From: Burkholderiales bacterium
GTDB taxonomy: Bacteria > Pseudomonadota > Gammaproteobacteria > Burkholderiales > SHXO01
Direction: 5' to 3'
DNA: 64,000 bases
Assembly (NCBI GenBank): GCA_020854105.1
Contig: JADZGB010000009.1
Span: forward strand, 124,001-188,000
The position numbers and the translations under genes are program-made. Shown here piece by piece: positions 1 to 8,410 of the stretch. Numbering within the stretch: position 1 is the first letter of the stretch; the number at the start of each line of letters is the position of its first letter. Below the pieces are notes generated by a model, which made no database searches, had not been told where the DNA came from, and saw nothing but the letters and a program-made list of their open reading frames with translations.

Positions 1-2
1 GT

Positions 3-1139
3 GCCGCGGGCCTCGGCAACCGCCTGCGCAGGCTGGACATGGCGCAGCGGCGAGATCTGCTCGAATTGTTCACGCGCAGCGCCGGGGAACTGCTCGATGA
101 CTGGTTCGAGGGTGATCCGCTGAAGGCTGCCTTCGGCTTCGATGCGGTGGTCGGCAACTTCGCCAGTCCCTACACCCCTGGTTCCGCCTACGTGCTGCTG
201 CATCACGCCTTCGGGGAGGTCGAGGGCCAGCGCGGCGTATGGGGCCATGCCATCGGCGGCATGGGCGCGATCACGCAGGCGATGGCGGCGCAGGCTCGCG
301 CACTCGGAGTGCGCATCCACACCGACGCGCCGGTTGCGAGCGTGAGGACGCGGGCGGGGCGTGCGAGCGCCATCGTGCTGCAGGACGGCCGCGAGATCGA
401 GGCGCGCGCCGTCGCCGCCAATGTCAATCCGAAGCTGCTGTTCACCAGCATGATCGAGGCCGACGCGCTCGACCCGGACTTCCGCGATCGCATCCGGCGC
501 TGGAAGTGCGGTTCGGGGACGCTGCGCATGAACGTGGCGTTGAGCGAGCTCCCCGATTTTGCCTGCCTCCCGGGAAGGCAGGCGCAGTCCCACCACGGGT
601 CGGGCATCATCTTCGCCCCTTCGCTGGCCTACATGGATCGCGCGTACGCCGATGCGCACGCACAGGGCTGGTCGCGAGAGCCGATCGTCGAGATGCTCAT
701 CCCCAGCACAGTGGACGATTCGCTGGCGCCGCCCGGGCAGCACGTGGCCAGCCTGTTCTGCCAGCACTTCGCACCGGAACTGTGCAATGGCAGCGGCTGG
801 GATCAGCACCGCGAGACGGTGGCCGATCTGGTGATCGACACCGTCGATCGCTACGTGCCGAACTTCAAGCGCAGCATCCTCGGGCGGCGCGTACTCACGC
901 CGCTCGATCTGGAACGCGAATTCGGCCTCGTGGGCGGGGACATCTTTCACGGCGCGCTGTCGCTGGACCAGCTGTTCAGCGCCCGGCCGGTGCTCGGACA
1001 CGCGGACTATCGCATGCCGGTGCGTGGGCTGTACCTGTGTGGATCGGGAGCACATCCGGGGGGCGGCGTCACGGGCCTCCCGGGGCGCAACGCCGCGCGC
1101 GAGATCCTGCGGGATCTCGCGCGGCGGCAAGCGCGCTAG
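3..1139 (+). CDS. FAD-dependent oxidoreductase (phytoene desaturase/PYROXD2-like), 5' partial
   Basis: This is the C-terminal part of a flavin amine-oxidase/phytoene-dehydrogenase-like oxidoreductase. The frame is open to the window edge, so the N-terminal Rossmann FAD motif lies outside, and the first ATG in the window (39) is probably internal. The C-terminus carries the family's FAD-contacting segment YLCGSGAHPGGGVTGLPG followed by the NAAREIL helix (last ~35 residues). A CLPG...HHGSG stretch near residue 185 resembles PYROXD2-type proteins. The protein is probably cytosolic and its substrate cannot be told. A convergent small secreted-protein gene starts 6 bp downstream. Confidence 0.85.
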   Translation, partial: AAGLGNRLRRLDMAQRRDLLELFTRSAGELLDDWFEGDPLKAAFGFDAVVGNFASPYTPGSAYVLLHHAFGEVEGQRGVWGHAIGGMGAITQAMAAQARALGVRIHTDAPVASVRTRAGRASAIVLQDGREIEARAVAANVNPKLLFTSMIEADALDPDFRDRIRRWKCGSGTLRMNVALSELPDFACLPGRQAQSHHGSGIIFAPSLAYMDRAYADAHAQGWSREPIVEMLIPSTVDDSLAPPGQHVASLFCQHFAPELCNGSGWDQHRETVADLVIDTVDRYVPNFKRSILGRRVLTPLDLEREFGLVGGDIFHGALSLDQLFSARPVLGHADYRMPVRGLYLCGSGAHPGGGVTGLPGRNAAREILRDLARRQAR

Positions 1140-1145
1140 CGACTG

Positions 1146-1469
1146 CTATTCTTCGCGCAGCCCGGCGTCCACGCACTGCCGTACCACCGCATAGCCGCGC
1201 GTCCACTGCGACTGGAAGCAGCGGTCGATCACCCTTCCCGCCTCTGGCGGATACTTCCTCAGCGCCTCGACCGCCTCCAGGTCGGCCTTAACGCACGCTT
1301 GCACGCCGATCTCCCCGAACTCGCCCATGTCGTACATGCAGCGCATGATGATCTCCTGCGTGATCTCGGCGGGATCGTCCGGAATGCCTGCGGCGTCGGC
1401 CCGCTGCCCCGACGGCAGCGCGACAGCCCAGGCCAGTGCGAGCGCGACAGGAATGGCGAGACTGCGCAT
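1146..1469 (-). CDS. small secreted cysteine-containing protein of unknown function
   Basis: I do not recognise the family. The ATG at 1469 gives a 107-residue protein beginning with a clear Sec signal peptide (MRSLAIPVALALAWAVA, cleavage near AGA/DAA). A longer frame upstream would bury this signal, so I chose this start. The mature part is mostly helical and has four cysteines (MRCMYD, VQACVKAD, DRCFQS, RQCVDA), which could form two disulfides in the periplasm. It converges on the upstream oxidoreductase gene with a 6-bp gap. It could be a small periplasmic helical-bundle protein; no function is assigned. Confidence 0.6.
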   Translation of the reverse strand: MRSLAIPVALALAWAVALPSGQRADAAGIPDDPAEITQEIIMRCMYDMGEFGEIGVQACVKADLEAVEALRKYPPEAGRVIDRCFQSQWTRGYAVVRQCVDAGLREE

Positions 1470-1754
1470 CGATTCAGTCCGCGGACACACACTTCGCCGG
1501 AACGCACCGATGCCGGCCGGGGTGCCTGTCGCGGTCCTCATGAGCGGAGTAAGCGGCCATGTCATTTCCCTGTCGGAGTACGGATTGCCTGTCGAAATGC
1601 GGATTCAGTCTAGCACCGCGGGCATGGCCGAGCCGCAGTCGCCGGCAGGGTCGCGGTTCCACGCAGGTCGCCGCTGTGCCACAGCGCTGAAGCGTGAGAC
1701 TATCCGCATCGAGCAGTTGGATCGGATCGCCGCAACTGTGCTCGAGGGGAATCG

Positions 1755-2732
1755 ATGAAGCACGCTCGCAGGCGCTTCCTGCTCGGGGCCATTTCCGGCG
1801 CTGTGCTGCCGCGCGTGTCGCAGGCGCAGCGCTACCCTTCCCGTCCGATCAGGCTCATTGTCCCGCACGGTCCCGGTAGTGGCTCCGACGTGCGCGCACG
1901 GCCCGTCGCCGAGCGCCTCGGGCAGGTGCTCGGCCAGCCCGTGGTGGTCGAGAATCGCGCCGGCGGCGCCGGCGTCGTCGGCACGCAGAGCGTGGTGCGT
2001 GCCCCGCCGGACGGCTATACGCTGCTGTTCGGTGCGGTGTCCGAGCTGGGTGCGGCGCCTGCCTTCCGTGACGATCTGCCATTCGATCCACTGAAGGATC
2101 TGCAGCCGATCAGCCAGGCCGCGCAGGGAAGCACCGTGCTGCTCGTGCATCCGGGGTTCGCGGCGAGGAGCGTCGCCGAACTCGTTGACATCTGCAAGGC
2201 CCGGACCGGTACCGTCAGCTGCGCATCGGGTGGAGCCGGCAGCCTCGCCCATCTGTCGCTGCTGGCCTTCCGCCATCTGACGGGCACCGACATCCTGCAC
2301 GTGCCGTACAAGGCCGCCGGCCAGGCGCACTCGGACGTGATCGCCGGCCACGGCGACATGCTGTTCGACTACTTCGTCTCGATGAGCGGCTTCATCCGCG
2401 GCGGCAGGCTGCGGCCGCTGATGCACAGCGGCAAGGTCCGCAATCCCGCGTTTCCCGCCATACCGACCAGCGCCGAGGTCGGGCTGCCGAAGTTCGACCT
2501 GGTGGCGTGGAACGGCCTGCTTGCCCCGGCGCGCACACCTCGTCCCATCGTGGATCGCCTGCACGCGGCCTTCGTCAAGGTGATGCGCTCCGGCGACATG
2601 CTGCGCATCGTCGCGGACGCGGGAAGCGAGGTCGTCGCCGGCACGCCCGAGGAGTTCGCGGCGTTCATGCGGGACTATCTCCATAAGGCGCGCGAAGTCG
2701 TGCGTGCCACCGGCGGCACCCTCGATGGTTGA
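1755..2732 (+). CDS. Bug/TctC-family tripartite tricarboxylate transporter substrate-binding protein
   Basis: Periplasmic solute-binding protein of the Bug family (PF03401), known for binding carboxylates and related small molecules. The N-terminus has an RRRFLLG twin-arginine-like signal ending near SQA. It then reads YPSRPIRLIVPHGPGSGSD, the typical first strand and ligand loop. VVVENRAGGAGVVGT and PPDGYTLLFG follow as in the family. Length (325 aa) is normal. A strong Shine-Dalgarno (GAGGGGAA) precedes the ATG. No TctA/TctB membrane genes are nearby, so it is an orphan receptor, as is common in Burkholderiales; the ligand is unknown. Confidence 0.93.
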   Translation: MKHARRRFLLGAISGAVLPRVSQAQRYPSRPIRLIVPHGPGSGSDVRARPVAERLGQVLGQPVVVENRAGGAGVVGTQSVVRAPPDGYTLLFGAVSELGAAPAFRDDLPFDPLKDLQPISQAAQGSTVLLVHPGFAARSVAELVDICKARTGTVSCASGGAGSLAHLSLLAFRHLTGTDILHVPYKAAGQAHSDVIAGHGDMLFDYFVSMSGFIRGGRLRPLMHSGKVRNPAFPAIPTSAEVGLPKFDLVAWNGLLAPARTPRPIVDRLHAAFVKVMRSGDMLRIVADAGSEVVAGTPEEFAAFMRDYLHKAREVVRATGGTLDG

Positions 2733-2942
2733 CGTGCCTGCGGGCAGCGCCTCGGCCGGCCGGGATCCGGCAGGGAAGCGTTGTGCGCGAAGGTCGAAGC
2801 TGCGGGGGTGGAAGCGAGGGTCATCACTCCGGAAGAATTCGCGGGCCATCTTCGGGACGAGCGGATATAGTGGCAGACTATCCTGCGGCAAACGGGTATT
2901 CGGCTGGAGGACTGGAGACCCAGGTTCAATGATGGAGGGTAG

Positions 2943-3830
2943 ATGATCACCTTGCGCCTCATGGCCTCGCGCCATTCCGTGTTCTACACGCCCTTGTTGG
3001 CGACGTTCACGGGAGGCTTCCTGCAGCAGGAGGGGATGGACGCCGTGTACAGCGTCGTGCCCCATGGCATGACCGTCGGCGATTTCATTGCTTCGGGCGA
3101 AGTCGACGTCGTCCAGTCGGCCGTCTCCTACAGCTGGACAGTGCTGGAGAAGGGCGGTGTCCCGCCGGCCATGAACTTCGCCCACATCAACACGCATGAC
3201 GGCTTCTTCATCGCTGCGCGCGCGCCCGATCCTTCATTCAGCTTCCGGCGTCTGCTCGACAAGCGCCTGATGTTCGTGCACGGCGGTCAGCCGCAGGCGA
3301 TGCTGCGCTACGCGCTGCACAAGCAGGGCGTGGACCTGTCTGCGCTCAAGACCATGGATGCGGGCATCACCGAATTGATGATGGAAGCATTCCGCGCCGC
3401 GCAGGGTGACTATTTCCATGAACAGGCGCCCTATCCCCAGCAGCTGGCCGAGGAAGGACTGGCGCATGTGGTCGGGTCCGTGGGCGAGGTGATCGGTCCG
3501 GTCAGCTTCAGCACACTCGCGGCGAGTCCGAAGTGGCTGGCAGGGCCGCACGCGGCCAAGTTCATGCGCGCCTTCCGCAAGGCGCGCGCGTGGGCTCACA
3601 CCGGCAATCCGCAGCACATCGCGCAGCGTCTGGCGCATCTGTTTCCAGCGATTTCCGAGACGGCACTCATCAAGGGAATCGAGGCCTATCAGGGCCTCGG
3701 CTGCTGGTCGGGCGAGCCGGAGATCACCGCCTCCCTGTACGAGGTCGCGCTCGACGTGTTCGAGCATTCCAGACTGATCCGCTGGCGCTGGCCGATCGAA
3801 CAGGCCGTCGTCCAGCCGCCCGATGCGTGA
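2943..3830 (+). CDS. NMT1/THI5-like substrate-binding protein without a signal peptide
   Basis: The protein resembles ABC-transporter substrate-binding proteins of the NMT1/SsuA type: 'LRLMASRHSVFYTPLLATFT' leads into GGFLQQEGMD, and ASGEVDVVQSAVS matches the 'G.vDv..s' lobe of the family. The ATG at 2943 follows GGAGGGTAG, a good ribosome-binding site. No signal peptide is visible, which is odd for a periplasmic receptor, so it may be cytosolic or an enzyme using the same fold (THI5-type). The last segment (EALGCWSGEPEIT-like region) is family-typical. It is followed at 85 bp by a cytochrome b561 gene; there are no permease or ATPase genes next to it. Confidence 0.75.
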   Translation: MITLRLMASRHSVFYTPLLATFTGGFLQQEGMDAVYSVVPHGMTVGDFIASGEVDVVQSAVSYSWTVLEKGGVPPAMNFAHINTHDGFFIAARAPDPSFSFRRLLDKRLMFVHGGQPQAMLRYALHKQGVDLSALKTMDAGITELMMEAFRAAQGDYFHEQAPYPQQLAEEGLAHVVGSVGEVIGPVSFSTLAASPKWLAGPHAAKFMRAFRKARAWAHTGNPQHIAQRLAHLFPAISETALIKGIEAYQGLGCWSGEPEITASLYEVALDVFEHSRLIRWRWPIEQAVVQPPDA

Positions 3831-3914
3831 GCGCCGATATCGTGCACCGGTTGGAGGCTGCGCAGCGCCTTCCGGTGCTAACATGTGCCCGGCCGGCATC
3901 GCATCGAGCGAGAC

Positions 3915-4658
3915 ATGGACGAATTCACGGTGCATCGCGTGTGGGACGCTCCCACGCGCTGGTTCCACTGGATCAACGCGCTGTGCGTGATCGCTCTGGC
4001 CGCAATCGGCCTGGTGATCCTGAATTCCAAGGGCCTGGGCATCGGCAACGAGGGCAAGATCACGCTGAAGACGGTCCATACCTGGGTCGGCTACGTGTTC
4101 GCACTCAACCTCGCGTGGCGTCTGGTCTGGGCATTTTTGGGAAACCGCTACGCACGCTGGCGTGCGATCCTGCCAGGGGGGCGGGGGTATTTGCACGCGG
4201 TGCGCAGCTACATCGCTGCCTTCGTCGCCGGCAATCCGCAGCAGTACCTGGGACACAATCCCCTGGGACGGCTCGCGGTCGTGCTGCTCCTGGCGCTGCT
4301 CGCGACACAGGCGGTGACCGGGCTGGTGCTTGCCGGCACCGACCTGTTCTATCCACCCTTCGGAAGTTCCATTGCCGAACGCGTGGCCGCGCCCGGTGTC
4401 GATCCCGCCACGCTGGTACCGTATGCGCTGGATACCTACGACAAGGCCGCGTACGACGAGATGCGGGCGATGCGGAAACCGTACGCCCTGGTACACCTGT
4501 ACGCGTTCTACGTGCTGATGGTGGTCGTGGTGCTGCACGTGACGGCAGTGATCGTCACCGAGGTGCGCGAACGCGGCAACATCGTGTCCGCGATGTTCAC
4601 CGGCATGAAGATCGTCCGGGGACATCCGGTGGACGAAGACAGGACGCAGGGCGGATAG
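3915..4658 (+). CDS. cytochrome b561-type membrane di-heme protein
   Basis: Four-helix integral membrane cytochrome b of the Ni/Fe-hydrogenase b-subunit/cytochrome b561 family, which passes electrons between the quinone pool and a periplasmic partner. Likely heme histidines are visible in RWFHWINA (helix 1), TVHTWVGY (helix 2) and LVHLYAFYVLMVVVVLHV (helix 4, two His). The start at 3915 (MDEFTVHRVWD) matches the family N-terminus and follows GAGCGAGAC. The loop between helices 3 and 4 (about residues 150-200) is longer than usual. No c-type cytochrome or hydrogenase gene is adjacent, so the redox partner is unknown. Confidence 0.88.
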   Translation: MDEFTVHRVWDAPTRWFHWINALCVIALAAIGLVILNSKGLGIGNEGKITLKTVHTWVGYVFALNLAWRLVWAFLGNRYARWRAILPGGRGYLHAVRSYIAAFVAGNPQQYLGHNPLGRLAVVLLLALLATQAVTGLVLAGTDLFYPPFGSSIAERVAAPGVDPATLVPYALDTYDKAAYDEMRAMRKPYALVHLYAFYVLMVVVVLHVTAVIVTEVRERGNIVSAMFTGMKIVRGHPVDEDRTQGG

Positions 4659-4663
4659 GCATG

Positions 4664-4690
4664 CATCACCCCGGTGACAGCCGGGGTCCA
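4664..4690 (+). repeat. dispersed CCGG-GAAAGC-CCGG-type palindromic repeat overlapping the cysK 3' end
   Basis: The sequence CATCACCCCGGTGACAGCC followed by GGGGTCCA is a diverged copy of the repeat found elsewhere here as CGTCATCCCGGCGAAAGCC plus GGGAYCCAGG. It covers the last codons and the stop codon of cysK on the opposite strand. Confidence 0.6.
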
Positions 4691-5745
4691 GGGCTGTTGC
4701 CCTGCGTCGGCGCCATCACGCCGGCCGGCAGCGCGGGCACCGCGCGGTCCAGCCATTGAGGCACGGGCAGGTTCTTGCTGCGCAGGAACTCGGGATTGAA
4801 CAGGCGTGACTGGTAGCGCATCCCGGAATCGCACAGCATGGTCACGATGGTGTGACCGCGGCCGAGATCGCGCGCCAGCCGCACTGCGCCGGCGACGTTG
4901 ATGCCGCTGGAGCTCCCCAGGCACAGACCCTCGTACTGCAACAGGTCGAACACGGTCTGAACCGTCTCCGTATCGGGAATCTGGTAGGGGAAGTCGACCT
5001 CCAGGCCCTCCAGGTTCGCGGTGATGCGGCCCTGCCCGATGCCCTCGGTGATGGAGCTGCCTTCCGCCTTCAGCTCGCCGTTGCGGTAGAAGCCGTACAA
5101 CGCGGCACCAGGCGGGTCGGCGAGTCCGATCCTGACCTTTGCATTGCGCTCGCGCAGGGCCTGCGCGACGCCGGCGAGCGTTCCGCCGGTGCCAGCCGCA
5201 CAGATGAAGCCGTCCACCTTGCCATCGGTCTGTGCCCAGATCTCCGGTCCGGTGCTTTCCACGTGCCCCCGGCGATTGGCGACATTGTCGAACTGCTGCG
5301 CCCAGATGGCGCCGTCGGGCTCGGACCCGTTCAGTGCTTCTGCCAGCCGCTGCGCGACATGCACGTAGTTGTTCGGGTTCCTGTACGGAACCGCCGGCAC
5401 CTCGTGCAGCGTGGCACCGAACACGCGCAGGGCGTCCTTCTTCTCCTGCGACTGGGTGTTCGGGATCACGATGACACAGCGATATCCGCGCGCATTGGCC
5501 ACCAGCGTCAGGCCGATGCCCGTGTTGCCGGCAGTGCCTTCCACGATCGTGCCGCCCGGGCGCAGTGCACCGCGCCGTTCCGCGTCGAGGACGATCGCGA
5601 GCGCCGCGCGGTCCTTGACGGACCCTCCGGGATTGAGGAACTCGGCCTTGCCCAGAATCTCGCATCCCGTCATGTCGGAGAAATGCCCGAGCCTGACGAG
5701 GGGAGTATTGCCGATGGTGTCGATGAAGCCGTTGCGCACTTGCAT
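4666..5745 (-). CDS. cysK: cysteine synthase A family PLP enzyme
   Basis: O-acetylserine (thiol)lyase-type enzyme that makes cysteine from O-acetylserine and sulfide. PLP lysine is K44 in NPGGSVKDRA. The phosphate/substrate loop GTAGNTGIGL, the AAGTGGTLAG loop and GLCLGSSSGIN near the C-terminus are all present. The start MQVRNGFIDTIGNTPLVRL is chosen by homology; further in-frame codons upstream look non-coding. It is about 30-40 residues longer than E. coli CysK. The final residues (SPGPRLSPG) and the stop codon come from a dispersed palindromic repeat at 4664-4690 (see findings). Some relatives act as cystathionine beta-synthase-like enzymes. Confidence 0.9.
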   Translation of the reverse strand: MQVRNGFIDTIGNTPLVRLGHFSDMTGCEILGKAEFLNPGGSVKDRAALAIVLDAERRGALRPGGTIVEGTAGNTGIGLTLVANARGYRCVIVIPNTQSQEKKDALRVFGATLHEVPAVPYRNPNNYVHVAQRLAEALNGSEPDGAIWAQQFDNVANRRGHVESTGPEIWAQTDGKVDGFICAAGTGGTLAGVAQALRERNAKVRIGLADPPGAALYGFYRNGELKAEGSSITEGIGQGRITANLEGLEVDFPYQIPDTETVQTVFDLLQYEGLCLGSSSGINVAGAVRLARDLGRGHTIVTMLCDSGMRYQSRLFNPEFLRSKNLPVPQWLDRAVPALPAGVMAPTQGNSPGPRLSPG

Positions 5746-5879
5746 GGCGAGCCGGTCCCGCTGGACGCAGATGGGAAGCACGCCATTATCGCCCGCATCC
5801 GGCCGAGCGCGGTCCGGCGCGCTCGGGACGCATCCACGGTTTGCCCGGCAATCCGTGGCCGCGCTACACTCGGCCCGCC

Positions 5880-7298
5880 ATGCCCGTTCCCCCCGCCTTG
5901 CGTCTCCTCGCGCTCGTGTTCGCGCTCTGTCTTGCTGCCGGATGCGCACGCCAGGCCTATGCGCCGCGCGAGCTCGACATGGAAGACGCGGCACGGCGAT
6001 ATGCCGCACGCAGCCTCACCGCTCCCGAACTGGAACGGCACCTGAGCGCGCACGGCGTGTCGTCCGCGACCTGGCCTCTCGGGCAGTGGGGGCTGGGCGA
6101 ACTGACCCTGGCGGCGTTCCACTACCGCGACGAACTGGCCGCGGCACGCGCGCGCGCCGCGGCAGCGCGCGCACAGGTGGCCGTCGCCGCGCAGCGTGCC
6201 CCGTTCGTCGCCACGCCGCGCATTGAACGCCACAGCGGCGAGGGCGAGAGCGATTCGCCCTGGAGCCTCGGCTTCGAACTGGAGATCCCGCTGGCCTCGG
6301 CGGTGCGCCGGGCCGCCTTCGTCGAGCGCGCCCAGGCCCGGGCCACCGTGGCGGAACTGGAGGTCGGCGAACAGGCCTGGGGCATCCGCAGCGCACTGCG
6401 CGCGCAGCTGCTCGAGCTTTTCGCCGCACGCCACGCCATCGACAGCTTCGAGCGCGAGGTCTCGGCCCAGCAGGCGGTGGTGGACATGCTGCGGCGCCGG
6501 CTCGAGGAGGGCTATGCCAGCGTGATCGAGGTGGACGCCGCACGGCTTCGGCTGGCCGAGGCGCAGGGCGGTCTGCAGGTTGCACGCACCCGGGCCGAGC
6601 AGGCCCTTGGCGGCCTCGCCCGGGCGCTGGGTGTCCCACCCGATGCGCTGCGCGACATTCGGCTCTCGTTCACCGAACTGGAGTCCCTGCCAGCGGCGCC
6701 CGATGCTGCCGCCATCCGCCGGGAAGCACTGCTCAACCGTGTGGACCTGCGCCGGGGCCTGCTCGAGTTCGCCGCGGCCGATGCCGATGTCAAGCTGGCC
6801 GTCGCGCAGCAGTACCCGAGCTTCTCGCTCACGCCGGGCTTTCTGTGGGATCAGGGGGACAACGTCTGGTCGCTCGCCGTCGATCTTCTCCTGCCCGCCG
6901 ATCTGATCCATGGCCCGGCGTTGCGTGCCGCGCAGGCGCAGCGTGAGGCCAGCGCGAATCAGGCGCTCGCGCTGCAGAGCGCCGTGCTGGGCGAGGCGGA
7001 CGCGCGCCAAGCGGTCTACGTGCAAGCGCGCCAGGCCGCCGCAGCGGCGCAGGCGGCGACGCGCACGCAGCACACGCGCAGCGCGCAGGTCCAGCGGCAG
7101 TTCGACACCGGCCAGACCGATCGCCTGGAACTCACGCTGGCGGGCATCGAGGCATTGCGCGTGGAACGCCGCGCGATGGCAGCGCGGATCGATGCGCAGC
7201 GCGCCCTCGGCCTGCTCGAGGACGCCGTGCAGAAGCCCCTGTCGGGTCTGTCGCCGACGCTACCCCTGTCCGAGAACGAACGAGGAAACCATCCGTGA
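5880..7298 (+). CDS. TolC-family outer-membrane efflux lipoprotein (RND operon, first gene)
   Basis: Outer membrane channel of a tripartite RND pump (OEP family, CusC/CzcC-like). The start at 5880 gives a lipoprotein signal with the lipobox LAAGC (Cys about residue 20). The rest is long amphipathic coiled coil with the duplicated TolC pattern (for example ARARAAAARAQVAVAAQ and VDAARLRLAEAQGGL). Length is 472 aa, normal for the family. It overlaps the following membrane-fusion gene by 4 bp (GTGA), so translation is coupled. The order OMF-MFP-RND is typical of heavy-metal efflux operons. Confidence 0.9.
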   Translation: MPVPPALRLLALVFALCLAAGCARQAYAPRELDMEDAARRYAARSLTAPELERHLSAHGVSSATWPLGQWGLGELTLAAFHYRDELAAARARAAAARAQVAVAAQRAPFVATPRIERHSGEGESDSPWSLGFELEIPLASAVRRAAFVERAQARATVAELEVGEQAWGIRSALRAQLLELFAARHAIDSFEREVSAQQAVVDMLRRRLEEGYASVIEVDAARLRLAEAQGGLQVARTRAEQALGGLARALGVPPDALRDIRLSFTELESLPAAPDAAAIRREALLNRVDLRRGLLEFAAADADVKLAVAQQYPSFSLTPGFLWDQGDNVWSLAVDLLLPADLIHGPALRAAQAQREASANQALALQSAVLGEADARQAVYVQARQAAAAAQAATRTQHTRSAQVQRQFDTGQTDRLELTLAGIEALRVERRAMAARIDAQRALGLLEDAVQKPLSGLSPTLPLSENERGNHP

Positions 7299-8359
7299 TC
7301 ATGGATCGGCGCAACGCGCTCATCGCGGTGATGGGGCTGGTCATCGCCGCACTGATCTGGGCATTGGTGTTCTACGCGCGCGACGAGTTCGAGCTCGTCG
7401 CGGAGAAACCGGAGGAAGAGATCGAGGTGCCGTCCGCGGTGAGCGAGGAGGGCGGGCACGCCACCATCACCCTGTCCCTGCAGAGCCAGGAGGTGAGCGG
7501 ACTGCGTACCGTGGCCTTGCGTCCGGCGCAGTCGGAGGGCGCAGCCGACGTATACGGTGTGGTGGTCAATGTCCAGCCGCTATACGAGCAGCGCGGGCGC
7601 TATCTGACCGCGCTGGCCGAGGCGCGCGGTCTGCGCGCCGCGGTCGCGACCAGTGAAGCGGAGTACGAACGTGCGCGCCGGCTGTTCTCGGACGATCGCA
7701 ACGTCGCCGAGCGTGTGGTGCAGGCCGCGGAGGCCCAGTGGCGCGCCGACCTCGCGCGTCTGCAGGCGGCAGAGCAGTCCGCACGCTCGACCATGGACAG
7801 CATGCGTGCCACCTGGGGCGCGGCCATCGCCGGCTGGGCCACCGATCCGAGCGGCACCTCGTTCAACGCGCTTGCCTCCCAGCAGTCGGTCATCGTGCAG
7901 GTCGCGTTCCCTCACGAACTGCAGGCTGCCGCGGGCAATGCGCCGCTCACCATCGCGCCGGTGTCCGCGCGCGGCGCGACGCGCCCGGCCCGCTTTCTGT
8001 CCGCGTCGCCGCAGACCGATGCCGGCTTGCCCGGCGCGACCTTCTTCTACGTGGTGGATGGCCAGGGACTGCGTGCCGGCATGCGGGTCGCGGGCGCGCT
8101 GAGGCTCGGCGGCAAGGCGCGCGACGGCGTGGCGGTACCCGAGGCGGCGGTGGTCTGGCACGGAGGAAAGGCCTGGGCGTACGTGAAGGAGGACGACAAG
8201 ACCTTCGTGCGCAGGCTGGTGAGCACCGACGACGAGATCGGCGACGCGTGGTTCAACGTCGACGGCTTCAAGGGCGGCGACGAAGTGGTGGTCTCCGGAG
8301 CGCAGCTCCTTCTGTCGGAAGAGCTGAAGTTCCAGATCCGCAACGAGAACGAGGACTGA
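7295..8359 (+). CDS. RND efflux periplasmic adaptor (membrane fusion protein), CusB/CzcB-like
   Basis: HlyD-type adaptor that bridges the inner-membrane pump and the TolC-like channel. A single N-terminal membrane anchor (LIAVMGLVIAALIWALVFYA) is followed by a beta-barrel/lipoyl half (VYGVVVNVQPLYEQ), a helical hairpin (residues ~110-165) and a C-terminal beta domain (VVVSGAQLLLSEELKFQI). The GTG at 7295 overlaps the tolC-like stop; an ATG two codons later is an equally possible start, with the Shine-Dalgarno GAGGAAAC just upstream. No Met-rich or His-rich metal-binding N-terminus is seen, so the substrate is open. Confidence 0.9.
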   Translation: MIMDRRNALIAVMGLVIAALIWALVFYARDEFELVAEKPEEEIEVPSAVSEEGGHATITLSLQSQEVSGLRTVALRPAQSEGAADVYGVVVNVQPLYEQRGRYLTALAEARGLRAAVATSEAEYERARRLFSDDRNVAERVVQAAEAQWRADLARLQAAEQSARSTMDSMRATWGAAIAGWATDPSGTSFNALASQQSVIVQVAFPHELQAAAGNAPLTIAPVSARGATRPARFLSASPQTDAGLPGATFFYVVDGQGLRAGMRVAGALRLGGKARDGVAVPEAAVVWHGGKAWAYVKEDDKTFVRRLVSTDDEIGDAWFNVDGFKGGDEVVVSGAQLLLSEELKFQIRNENED

Positions 8360-8410
8360 CGCCGTGACCGGCACTGACGCACGCGCGCGCCGGTCCGGTG
8401 CGGCCCACGC

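Noticed and set aside
555..590. Palindrome GCCTGCCTCCCGGGAAGGCAGGC as a mobile element inside the FAD oxidoreductase
   Set aside because: The encoded CLPG...HHGSG matches what the protein family has at this position, so it is normal coding sequence.
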